DNA of 64,000 nt from Phlyctochytrium arcticum (lineage: Eukaryota > Chytridiomycota > Chytridiomycetes > Chytridiales > Chytridiaceae). The notes below the pieces were generated by a model that ran no database searches, was not told the origin of the DNA, and saw nothing but the letters and a program-made list of their open reading frames with translations. Positions 28,096 to 38,473 of the stretch are shown here, piece after piece. Numbering within the stretch: the first letter of the stretch is position 1; every line of letters starts with the position of its first letter. The position numbers and the translations under genes were made by a program. Location: contig JAHLKI010000001.1 in NCBI GenBank assembly GCA_025602905.1, forward strand, positions 1,736,001 to 1,800,000, in the 5' to 3' direction.

Positions 28096-29275
28096 TTATA
28101 TCCAGAAATTCCAAAGTGTGTATGTGACGAAAAGCCCTGCACTTCCCACGATACTCAAAGAAGCCCAATCAGCCAATGTCGGGGCGGGCCGGATGATTAA
28201 AGGCTCCTTGCTTGAGTTGTGAGCAAATTTGCCGTACTTGTAAAAGTCTGTCATCAGCTCGTCTTTCTTTAAAAAGCGCTGGCGCAGCCAGAGTGTAAAG
28301 GAATCCAATCGCTGCTCATCCTTGGCTGCTTGTACGGTTGTTTGATCAAGCTTTTCGTCCTCTTTGGTATTGACAAGTCCGGCGGTATCAAAGCCTGGCA
28401 GGGACTTTACCGGAAATCGTTCCACGTGCATAAAAACACGCTTGGGGCCACGAGCTTCAAAGAAGACACGACTCAGACTGTACACATCGTACGGAGCCTG
28501 TTTCCCGTCCAACCCTTCGTATCCCATTGTAATGTCAAATAAATGTGTGACATCTGGCTGGAGGTTTTTGAGGCAGTAGAACAGACCCGTGGATTTGGGA
28601 ATCAGCACATGAGCGGGATCATCGGGAATGTCCATTTTCTTGGCGTACGCTCGAGATTTACTTCTCGTGTCATCCGTTATGACCGTGCCTTCTGGAAAGA
28701 TGGCCAGCCAAAGTGGCAGTTTGTCTTGTTGGCAGCGATGGAGGATTTTGGACATGACTGTCCGGTCCAGGGCCCATTTACGAGCCAGAAAGATAAACTC
28801 AAAGAATTGCATGCCCCATCCTGTACGTTTCCAAATGTGTGAGTGTCATGATCAAAGCGTGTCTAATATACTTGGAGCACTCACCAAAGACCGGCAGATG
28901 CTTCAACGATTTCTTGAGTATAATCTTCAAACATCCATGTGCATTCTTCTTCCAGGCCAATATCCATAACCACCACCAATCACTATAGATTTGATGATTT
29001 GCCATTATGACAGTCATACTGTCCCCCTTCAACAACTCATGATCCCCTGTGACCACAATCTCCAGCGGCGTGAATAGCCACGTTAACAGCACCAGTAAGG
29101 TGCCAAACACGGCCTGTGTGAATTGAATGTATCGACGGTAGACTCTCCTTGAGAAGACGCGAAGGGGGAGTGAAGGAAATTGGATAATGTTGATGGCGGT
29201 TGCCGTGCAGTCCATGATGATGACAAAGATCATGGTCCGCAGCATAAAGCGGACCTTTTCTGTCAGTTCAGACAT
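28096..29275 (-). CDS. Lysophospholipid acyltransferase (LCLAT1/AGPAT-like)
   Basis: A membrane acyltransferase that transfers a fatty acyl group from acyl-CoA to a lysophospholipid. Exon 1 (29275-28885) has two N-terminal membrane helices and the catalytic block ANHQIYSDWWWLW, where NHxxxxD is the family's first motif. A 64-nt intron (28821-28884) restores KHLPVFG to WGMQFFEFIFLARKW. Exon 2 contains the second motif LAIFPEGTVI and the PKSTGLFYCLKNL segment. A C-terminal membrane helix (LSIVGSAGLFVTYTLWNFW) ends the protein. Motif order and length fit lysocardiolipin or lysophosphatidic acid acyltransferases; the exact substrate cannot be read from the sequence. Confidence 0.85.
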
Positions 29276-29962
29276 TATGGGGTCGTTGTATTGTGGGGAG
29301 CGAATGGTTGCGATTAGAGAGTGCTATCCATATACAGGAGTAGCGGTATGAAGGTCGTCGGCGATCAACTTGAGTATAGCGTGGAGTGCATACGACTTGT
29401 GTGAAGCTTTCCCAGCAGCAACCAGGTACAGATATCTGTGTCTGAGACGATTTTGTCAAAGTGAATGCTCAATGCTCAAAGCCTTGCCTGGATCGTGGAG
29501 GCGTTCTGTTTATCATTCGTCGAACACTTGCCGCAAACAACATGTGTCACGCCTGCCTGGCTCGAGTTTCTTGCATTTCGCGCCTTTGGCCCTCGACTAT
29601 GTATTATTTTATCAGCTACATGCAACATTTCTCAAGATATATTCGCAAAAAGTAACTCGGTGATGAAAAGGTATGATCTGGCAATTTCTTCGGGTTGATT
29701 GAGTTTATTCGAGTTGCCGCCTACCTAGGGAAAGCTATCGCCTGCCGCTGCGCCGTAGAATCGTAGATCAAACATCGGCACTGCTCAAAGAAATATCTTA
29801 TTTTAATTACTCTCTCTATCTACTTTTGCTTCCCTTCCTATGCAAAATTCTCCTACATATTACGTTATGTCAATTTTTCTACCCGTAAAAAAATCCTACG
29901 CACTGCAGAGACGCTCCGACGACCAGTCAGACAGAAAGGAAAGCGGGGGGATGGAAATCTCC
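29276..29962. other. Intergenic, no feature recognised
   Basis: About 690 bp between the acyltransferase start and the 3' end of the axonemal gene. Only short overlapping frames are seen. Confidence 0.4.
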
Positions 29963-31733
29963 CTACAAAACCGGGACACCTCGTCGCATGCGTTCGTGGG
30001 ATTCCTGGGCTGCGTATGTCTGCTGCTCGTTGCGGTACCGCGTTCGTTCACGGTCAAAATCTTGGATGCAGGCCTTGGAGGAGATGCCGTAAGGACGGTC
30101 GCCGTGGAAAATAAAGGTGGGGACTAGAAAAAATGAGTTATAATAAGCTGCTTGGGAGGATGCAATGGATGTTTTATACGTACTGTGTCCCCTGTATCCA
30201 GGGATAGGCTCGGATTCGGCGAGATCCTTGGGTGCGAAATCGGGTGTTTGACTTTGCGCGTATCTAAGTGCGAATAGAGGTTTTAGAGTCTGTGAGGTAG
30301 TAAAGGATAGAAAAGGGCGACGAGAAATACCTCGGTCCTCCCCGGTTGTTGTTAAATTGCTCATACGCGGCTTCAGCTGTTCGTCCAAAGGTAGAAGAGT
30401 AATGTGTTCGGCTGCCTGGAATAAATCCAGTGAAGCCTGAATTGCACATGTTAGATTTTTTTGAACTATCAAGTCGAGGTTGCATTGCTAAGGTGGGGGA
30501 TAAATCATACCAGGAATGGGCTTGGCCTTGCCGAGATTGACCTTGACAGTATTCTTGGGACTGGAGTAAGAAGTAACGCTCATTCCCGTGCTCTGCTCGC
30601 GAATATAGCGGTAAGGGTCGTGTGGCGGGCGCGGTGCTGTGAACTCGTCCAGTGCTTCACGAACGTTGTCGGAATAAGGCTGGAGGAGACCACCAGTTTA
30701 GTCCCAATAAATGGAAAATCTCGAGAGCGAAACACGCATTACCTCTCCAAAATGGTTTTGCAATCTTGGTACAAAGCCCGTGTACCCCGAAATAAAAGTT
30801 TTGTGAGGGTGGTTTTGGGGCAGCCGGTACGGACTCATATCGTCAATGGGCGAGCTGCTAGTAATCTTGCCTGGCCTTGTGCCTGGTGGGGGTGGCACGG
30901 GAGCTGCTCCTGCAGCACCGCTAGCGTTACCGCCCGCAAAGCCTCCTCCGTGAGGAACATTTCGCTGCGACGGTTGCTTTTTCGAAGCCGACGGGTTGTA
31001 GGGGGAGTTGGACAATCGGTTGATGGAGCTTTGCGGCGCACGATCTTGGATGGCCTGTACGCGTGGTGGCAGGGTTGCTTTGGTGCGCAGCATGTTTTGA
31101 AAATCGCTGAGAGACGCGTGAGTCGTTTCAACATACGGACGACCAAAGTGTTCCTGAGATCGCGGGATATATCCTAATGCGAAAGTATACCACTTAGTAT
31201 TCAGGTCGTCAATGTACTTTAAAATGCGTCAAAACCTTACCAGTATATCCTGGAACAGGCGGAAACGAAAACCGGTCATCACCCGTAGCATACTTTTTAG
31301 CTGTTGTCCAAAGCCACTTTGCTCCGTCTTCTCCTTCCCCCTTCCACTTCTCGGGTACATCGTGACTGCTGGGTCGGGCGCTCACTACAGCACCGTCGGC
31401 GTCCAGGTTTCCGCTTCCATTGGCATAACTATAATTTGCAGAGTGGCCACCTCCCGTACGCTTCACACTCGTGCCATCACCTTTCTTGGGCCCACCGGTG
31501 GTAGCTAGATCTCGCACATTTACATTTGTAGTTCCGCATCTTCGAAACACATCCTTGCGCTTCTCAATTTCTGTTTGGATCACCCCGGACTTGATGGTAG
31601 GATCGGTGCGCAAAATGTGACGAGTGGCATTCCCGTAGGTCAAACCATATTGATGCTTTAAGCTGGGCACGAATCCTGCATAGTTGGGGGTAGCGATGCA
31701 GTTCGGCGAGGAGTCTACGGATGCCGGTTTCAT
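29963..31733 (-). CDS. CIMIP2/FAM166-like ciliary microtubule inner protein
   Basis: The gene has several exons on the minus strand, each bringing a copy of a GYTGFVP-type motif: NYAGFVPSLKHQYGLTYG, PGYTG-YIPRSQEHFGRPY, SGYTGFVPRLQNHFGE, SGFTGFIPGSRTHYSSTFG and PGYRGHSTY. This repeated P-x-Y-x-G-(Y/F)-(V/I)-P with a following aromatic/Gly block is the hallmark of CIMIP2 (FAM166, DUF2475) proteins, which line axonemal doublet microtubules. Introns are inferred near 31240-31175, 30745-30690, 30520-30430 and 30330-30115. Its presence indicates a flagellated organism, so chytrid-like zoospores. Confidence 0.75.
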
Positions 31734-32417
31734 GATTGGCGGTAGAGGGATTTCAAAGTCGTAGTGGTAAGTCTATGAGGGGAACTAAAACACCAAGATG
31801 AGTTTTGGCAGTGCGAGATTTTGTTGACCCGCTCTCCTACCTCAATCTCTTCGGAACTTTTTTCTTTCGTGTCAATAGAAGGGTGGATCTTGAGCGCGCA
31901 ATTATTAACTTTGATTTCGATCTACATAGAGCCCGCATCATACCTACAGTTAAAGATTGTCCGCCGTATTGCGTTGCAAAAAGAAAAAAATCAAAGATTT
32001 CTTTTGGGAAGAGTACGGGATTCGGTTTGAGGGGCCTTTGTTGACGTCTATCGGCACTTTAATTAAAATAGCCAAAAGTAAGTGGGATCTCGGAGATTTT
32101 CTCTGGGTTGGGGGATATGCTGGCTATAGTAAAAAGATTGGGCATCATTGCTGACATCAGGTTCCTCGTCCGTGTGATAAAAATAGCTCTGGACCTTGAA
32201 GCGAGATCCGGGAGTTCATTCCAGAACCCCGCCAAAATAAACGCCAGGTTATATGGAAAAAGAAAAAACAAACCAAAAGGAGAAAACAGCAACGAGGCGG
32301 TAGTCTTTCTTGCCAGATAAAAACTCTCAGCATCATTTAACAAAAAAAAATTATCAGATCACATCAACGACTATTAATCTCACATACCCAACTACCTTCC
32401 TTCTACGCGAATAAATT
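31734..32417. other. Intergenic region between divergent genes
   Basis: No coding signal beyond short frames. It should contain the promoters of the CIMIP2-like gene (leftward) and the fimbrin-like gene (rightward). It is A-rich close to the rightward start. Confidence 0.4.
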
Positions 32418-34257
32418 ATGGGACCAGCTCCAACCTATCAAGATGTGTCGCTGGCGCGAGTAGGCGATTCGCATCAGTATATGGACCGGGAGATTGAAGC
32501 TTACTCTGAGCACATTCGCAACCTCTTTGCAGACGTACCCGCTTTGCAACCAAAGGTTAGTTTACGATGTAAAAATTTGGCGAGACTCGAGCAGATTGCT
32601 AACGTACTGTTTTCTTTTTCTCACGTTTTTTTGCTTACAGTATGTCCCGATTACCAAAGAAAACTTTTTTACTTCCCTACAAGACGGCGTCCTCCTTGCA
32701 CACATTATCAATACCATCAAAGCCAACACGGTCAACCTATCCAAGCTAAATACCCATGTGAATGCAGAACACCTTCAGGCGCCAGCCAAAGCCGATGAAC
32801 CAGTTCCTAAGGAGCATACCAAGGACTTATTTGAAGCGACCAACAATTTGAATATTGTCCTTGAAAATGCCAAGCAAGTGGCTGTAGTGGTGAATGTTGG
32901 GGCCGACGACTTTATTCGTAAAAGGCCTGACTTGGTGTTGGGTGTTGTGTGGCAACTCATTCGGGCGTACCTGCTCTCGGACGTTAACGTCCCTTCGCAC
33001 CCCCAACTGATTCGACTGTTGGCCCCAGGGGAAAGTCTGACGGCACTCATTGGGTTGACCAATGAGCAAGTCCTTCTCCGGTGGTTTAACTATCATTTGA
33101 CCCGTTCGGGATCCGAGAAGCGAATCGCAAATTTCGGCAAAGATTTGGCGGATTCGGAAGCGTACATGTTGTTACTGCAGCAGATTGCCCCTGGACCGCG
33201 CGAAGACGTCAAAGAGATTCTTGAGAAAGGAAGAAAGATTTCTGAGAATGACAAGGAAGCGCGGGCCAAGGTTGTCCTGGAGGCTGCCGAGAAACTGGGT
33301 TGTCGCAAGTTTGTGACCGTCACGGATATCGTCAATGGACATGCCCGATTGAACCTTGCCTTTGTTGCCACCATTTTTTCCAAGCATATTGGTATTCACC
33401 TCCCCACGGAAGAGCAAGGGCGGGCCATGGTTGATGACAATGCCGTGCTGAAAGCTCGAGTTGCGGAGCTGGAAGCCATTGTTGCGCGTCAGTCCCAGCA
33501 ACTTGAAGACAACCACCAGGCCCACACGTCCAAAGTTGCGGAATTAGAGTCTCGTCTGGCCTCTGAAACGACTAGTTTACAAGCGACGCTAGCCGAGTTG
33601 CAGGCAGCCAAGGACGCCGCCACGACTTCCTACGACGACCAAGTTGCGCAGTTAAAAGCGCAGATTGAAGCGCTGCAGGAAGAACAGGCACGGACCGCCC
33701 AGTCGCAAAAGGCGTTCCGCAAGCAGGTTGGCTCGCGCCTTGGCATGGTACGCTCCATGCTGGCCGACCATATGGCTGCCGTCAAGCAAGACAGTTCTCT
33801 GGCAGCCAAGCTTAACCGGCTGCTAGGCGGCGGGGCAGGGGGTACCGACAAGGGTGATTTGCCTCCAACATCGCCCATCGCGACGCACATGGCCATGCCG
33901 ATTATTGAGTCTTCTACAATGGAGGAAGAGCTGGAGTATTTGTCAGATGAGCTGCAAGCGTTTGTCAAGGAGGTGCTGGACGAGAATCGGGAGCAAAAGA
34001 AGATTATGTTTGTCCTTGCCTCCCAGGCCGAACAAAACGAGAAAGTAAGTGGCAATTTTATTGGAAATGTTCAATATCCTACTTAATTTTTTTTATCGTA
34101 GGTAAATTCTCTGATGGGCAACAAGATTCGCGAATATACCGAACATCAAATTGCTTTGAATCCAGTCAAGGAGAAGCGACACAAGGACAAGGAAGCCAAA
34201 GATGAAAAACACAAGGAAAAGGCCGCAGATGCTCCCAAGGCCACCAAAGCCAAGTAG
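32418..34257 (+). CDS. Fimbrin-like protein: two CH domains plus coiled coil
   Basis: About 565 aa. Exons 32418-32555, 32641-34044 and 34102-34257, with clean GT..AG borders. Residues about 25-160 form a first calponin-homology domain (FFTSLQDGVLLAHIINTIK, LVLGVVWQLIRAYLLSDV). Residues about 180-295 form a second (EQVLLRWFNYHLTRSGSEKR, DLADSEAYMLLLQQIAP, NLAFVATIFSKHIGI). Together they resemble one actin-binding module of fimbrin/plastin. The usual N-terminal EF-hands and the second actin-binding module are missing. Instead a coiled coil of about 120 residues follows and the tail is Lys-rich. It could bundle actin by dimerising through the coiled coil; this is inference. Confidence 0.8.
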
Positions 34258-34730
34258 ATATATTTCTTTCAAATAGTTCAGAGTTTTTTTTTCCTGCCAT
34301 AGTTTTAGTTCTATACCTTTTTCGTTCAAACATTTTATACTTAGGATTTTGGCTGCGCATTAATTAACTTTTAAAGTGTGCCGGTCCCCGAGCCGAGCGC
34401 GCGGGTTGGTGCGAGGTCAGAATGTTCTCCAACAGCTAGGGCTCGATTGACCGGAGTTTGCGAAAGTCGCGAAACCCGTCGGGGAAGGCCGGGCAATTGC
34501 TAGAGGGCAATGGCGAGCATATCCTACTTTTGGCGGAGTTTGACAAAGTTGCCGGAGGAGGACAATGGGGAGGTGCTGCGCATTCGGTGAAAGAAGGCTT
34601 TTTGGTTTGCCGCTCAGGGGGGACATATATAAATGTGAACGGTCCCTGAAGTCAAAAAGTTGTGATGACCGTGCGCAGAAGAACATTCACTGTAGAACTT
34701 TGCGCGGCCGACGGTTAGCGCTCCGCCAGG

Positions 34731-34738
34731 TATATAAA
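34731..34738 (+). promoter_or_regulatory. TATA-like box upstream of the glycosyltransferase gene
   Basis: TATATAAA lies about 95 bp before ATG 34833 in a GC-rich context, a plausible core promoter. The rest of 34258-34730 has no recognised feature. Confidence 0.4.
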
Positions 34739-34832
34739 GCTCGCTCCCCGCTCCCAATGTCTCGTCCAGCACAAAAAAGACTTTCGGACACTGGAAAACA
34801 CTAGGATCCTGGTACTCGAGTAGTAGGGGAAT

Positions 34833-36899
34833 ATGGATCAAACAGACGGCCGGTCGAGAATGGATGCGGGGCAAATTACAATTGTTGAAACGACGGAGCT
34901 AGAGGCTCCGACATCAGAATCACATCCTTTTCTTCCTTCGAACAGCAATGCTGACACTTTACATCCGTTGAGTGTTGATCGGTCAAATGCGTCTTTCCCA
35001 ACCCCACCACTCACACCACCCTCCTCATCCCCGCTGCGCATATCCGTACTAGAAGAACAGCATCACAAAAAGGACGATGATGGGGACTCGAGGGGCATTC
35101 CAAAGACACCCATTAGGAAACACCATACCCCCATGCCATTCCAATCTTCACCCTCAAATCCATCGTTCCTCCTCCGGTATAAACAATCATGCACTCGCAA
35201 CTCTTGCCAACATTTGGCCCGTCGGATCGTCTGCAAATCCCCAAGCTCGGGCTACATTCTCATCTCTGCCATTTCCCTCTGCTCGCTGCTATTGTTCATC
35301 TTTCATTCCATGTGGTCAACATCGTCCTTGTTCTACAGTCGAGTAGAGTATTCCGACTTGGAATATGCAGCTGTTTCTGGAGGTGGATGGGAGTCTTGGG
35401 ACAACGAGAAACAAATTTGGTGGGACAAGTGGATCATGCAGCGTATCGAAGAGAATGAAATCTTGACGATACCAATCGCGTGTACGCGCTACACTGCGAG
35501 TCCTTATTGGCCTTATCAGAGTGCGCTCATTAAACCAGATGAATCGGAACATTGCTTACCCCCGAGTATGGAGGCATTGGAACTTGCCCTCGGCGCTGTC
35601 AACTCGTCCAATCCTCCGAGCACTACCGTCACCCCAGCCCTGCCGGCTGCCGAAAAGCCTGCAAAACTATCCCAAATACCCACCACAGAAACTATAATCA
35701 ATCAGGCAGACAAGGTGAAAGACGTGTCGCCACAACCAGTTGACGTGCAAGCTAGAGATGTCGCCAATCCCTCACCCCATCTCACGCCTCATCAGCAAGG
35801 GCAGGATCTATCCACCATTTATATACCCATTCCGAAGCGAATCTTCTTCCTCCATTACAATCCGAAATTGACCGTTCATCGCTACCTTTGCGCCATTGAA
35901 TCCGCGGCTCGGATCAATCCAGACCACGTCATCATGATATACGCTGCCAACGTCTTTGACTTTGAGACAAATCTTGCCGGATGGCGCCGTGAGGTGGGAT
36001 CTCAAGTGGCCGACCGCGTGCATGTCCGACGGCTGCAGTATGCAAGCGTCTTCAAAAACACCCCTCTCGAACCTTGGTTTATTGAAAAACGCTACAGGAA
36101 TTCTTCATGGGTGGAGCAAAATCTGGGCAACGCGTTCCGCCTCGCCAAACTATACCACGATGGAGGTGTCTATTTCGACATGGATATCATCTCTCTCAAT
36201 CCGCTGGACGGTATCGGACGCTCCGCTGCGCGTGAACAGGTCAATCAACTCAACAATGCGGCACTCAGCTTTCCACCTCGCGATCCCCTTTTGTGGCTAA
36301 CCATGGAGAACTTTGTTAAAGGATGGAATGGCAACATTTGGGGAAACAATGGACCCGGCGTGGTCACTCGGACGTTTGTCAAAACATGTCCGCAAAGCGC
36401 AATCCAATTGGGAATCTACACCCCTGAATCGCCTGTGCCCAAAGGACGGCGCGTCGTCTCTCGGCAGGTACACCCTTCTGGCGGGTACGATCTCGTTCCT
36501 CCAACCCAGATTTTTGCCAAACACTTGCCTGAGTCGATCAGTAACCACCAAGCTCCTTCCCGCCGAAGCCCCAGTCCCGCCATTCCATGGGCTCTCCCAC
36601 TCGGCGACTTTGTTGTTGCCGATACAGACTCGCCCGTCTGTCAAAACCTCAACATTCTTCGCCCCCCTCGTTTCTATCCCATCCATTACACGAATCGTAG
36701 TGCCCTCGAGGCCCCGTGGGACGAGAATTGCGACACGCTGGATGCATTGCAACAGGGCAGCGTGGGTCTGCACTGGTGGCACAAGATGGTCGGCGACCGG
36801 GCGAAACTGGATCGAAATAGCTTGTTTGGCAAGATTATGCGGACGCAATGCCCCGGTGTGGTGCGCAACCTTGGACTGGCAAAGCTTGATTTTGATTAG
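34833..36899 (+). CDS. Type II membrane glycosyltransferase with DXD motif
   Basis: 688 aa, intronless. A cytosolic Pro/Ser-rich N-terminus precedes one membrane helix near residues 142-163 (YILISAISLCSLLLFIFHSM), as in Golgi type II enzymes. A Pro/Ser/Thr-rich stem follows. The catalytic part begins near residue 330 (IPKRIFFLHYNPKLTVHRYL) and has NAFRLAKLYHDGGVYFDMDI, whose DMD is the metal/nucleotide-sugar binding DXD of the Gly_transf_sug / alpha-1,4-galactosyltransferase-like family. ENFVKGWNGNIWGNNGPGVV and VGLHWWHKMV complete the pattern. It probably adds a sugar to a glycolipid or glycoprotein; donor and acceptor are not readable. Confidence 0.85.
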   Translation: MDQTDGRSRMDAGQITIVETTELEAPTSESHPFLPSNSNADTLHPLSVDRSNASFPTPPLTPPSSSPLRISVLEEQHHKKDDDGDSRGIPKTPIRKHHTPMPFQSSPSNPSFLLRYKQSCTRNSCQHLARRIVCKSPSSGYILISAISLCSLLLFIFHSMWSTSSLFYSRVEYSDLEYAAVSGGGWESWDNEKQIWWDKWIMQRIEENEILTIPIACTRYTASPYWPYQSALIKPDESEHCLPPSMEALELALGAVNSSNPPSTTVTPALPAAEKPAKLSQIPTTETIINQADKVKDVSPQPVDVQARDVANPSPHLTPHQQGQDLSTIYIPIPKRIFFLHYNPKLTVHRYLCAIESAARINPDHVIMIYAANVFDFETNLAGWRREVGSQVADRVHVRRLQYASVFKNTPLEPWFIEKRYRNSSWVEQNLGNAFRLAKLYHDGGVYFDMDIISLNPLDGIGRSAAREQVNQLNNAALSFPPRDPLLWLTMENFVKGWNGNIWGNNGPGVVTRTFVKTCPQSAIQLGIYTPESPVPKGRRVVSRQVHPSGGYDLVPPTQIFAKHLPESISNHQAPSRRSPSPAIPWALPLGDFVVADTDSPVCQNLNILRPPRFYPIHYTNRSALEAPWDENCDTLDALQQGSVGLHWWHKMVGDRAKLDRNSLFGKIMRTQCPGVVRNLGLAKLDFD

Positions 36900-37456
36900 T
36901 GACTGGATACCCTGTTCCTTTCCCCACCATTTTTGGGGTATATCTCTCCCTTTTTTCCCTTTGTACATTTCTCATGTTTCCTAGTTGTCGTATATATGTA
37001 TTTAGGAGCTGGCCTCCACCTATTTTAATCTCATCTTACTATTCTTACCACCCTTCTCACGTTTGCTCGTATGAGCGACGTTTCTCCGGACGTTTCTCTC
37101 TAAATTCTGATGGTGTTGCTAACCCTAGCTTGGCCAATGTTTGGTCACCACTTTCATGTCAGTTCAAAAGGTTCTCGCCATCACGGTGCTTTCCTGGCAC
37201 GCAACAAACAAAACTCGAAGATCCTGCATAGCGCATACCCGTTAGCATCACAGTTCTCAAAGGTATGCTCCAACCGTATTTTTTGCGTGGGTCTAGAGAA
37301 TCAGCTCTTTAGTTGAACAAAGTCATTTGGCCTTGGCGGTGTTCCCCTTTACAAACGGCCCTCTATAAACGACAAGACAGACCAGGACTTATACTCATTG
37401 TCTCAAACAGACCCTAATTCGCAGCAAAGTTCTATAGGAGATCTCTTCTAGCATCC
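36900..37456. other. Intergenic, no feature recognised
   Basis: Pyrimidine-rich sequence between the glycosyltransferase stop and ARPC3; no coding signal. Confidence 0.4.
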
Positions 37457-38214
37457 ATGCCTGTACGTACAAACGCGAAGAAACCGCAATTTCAGTCTCT
37501 AAACAATCTTAAATCTTGAAAAGGTCTATCATTCGTCGTTCAACGACGCCAATGCGTCAAATCGCATGGTGGGAAACATGGCCGTTCTGCCCTTCAAAAC
37601 CAAGATTCGTGGACCGGCACCTCCACCCGGTACGTACATCTCCACAAAAACTCTTTATATCCTACCCTCCTTTCTAAAAAAACAAAAACCGTTTTGTATC
37701 CAAACAGCGGACCCAACAGCCGACGACATCCTCGACGAATCCCTGCACCTCTTTCGCCCCAACTGTCTTTTCCGCAATTTCGAAATCAAGGGCTCGGCCG
37801 ACCGCGTCCTGATTTACGCGTTACTCTTTATCCAAGAGTGTCTCGGCAAACTGACCAAATTGCCCAATCAGACTGAAGGGACTAAAGTGCTGTTGACGCA
37901 TGCCCTGCAGAATTTTGCGGTTCCCGGGGAGGGAGGGTTCCCTTTGAATGCCATGTACGAAAAACCGGCCAATCGGGCTGATACGGGTAAATGTCATGAC
38001 ACAATTTGGTTCCCCATTCAAAAACTTGAAGCTGACCGATGTGCTTTGATATATAGACGCGATGCGACAATATTTGTCCCAATTGCGCCAAGAATGTGCG
38101 ACCAGGTTGGCGGCTCGATTGTACGAAGGAGGCGCGGACCGACCCAGTAAATGGTGGATGTGCTTCTCCAAACGCAAGTTTATGGGTTTACCAAGCGTTG
38201 GAACATCTGTTTAA
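37457..38214 (+). CDS. ARPC3: Actin-related protein 2/3 complex subunit 3 (ARPC3)
   Basis: A p21-type subunit of the Arp2/3 complex, which nucleates branched actin. The first exon is only six bases (ATGCCT, 37457-37462); splicing to about 37524 gives MP-VYHSSFNDANASNRMVG. Next come NMAVLPFKTKIRGPAPPP, an intron near 37631-37707, then DILDESLHLFRPNCLFRNFE, ALLFIQECLGKL and FAVPGEGGFPLNAMYEKPAN. An intron near 37987-38057 leads to MRQYLSQLRQECATRLAARL and PSKWWMCFSKRKFM. All family hallmarks are present in order, and the protein length is normal. Confidence 0.92.
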
Positions 38215-38473
38215 AAATTTGGACAATAAGAAATGTTTGACAAGAGAAAGCTTTATCACGCGTCCCCCCGCTCATTTCTTGTGTTTGTGCCCTATAGTCA
38301 AAACATCGATTCTTTGGGCTCACCGGGTTTCTTCACAATCTACATAGCGAGAACGACTGGTATATTTTTTCAAGCAAGGGTATGTACAGTACAACATTGG
38401 GTATAACGCATTTGGCATACAAAGAAAAACGAAGCGCAAAAAGTATCAACATCCGAACAAACACACGTGTCCC

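Noticed and set aside
35189..36984. Several ORFs of 80-223 codons on both strands within the glycosyltransferase gene
   Set aside because: They are shadows of the 688-aa frame, which has a membrane anchor and a DXD motif.
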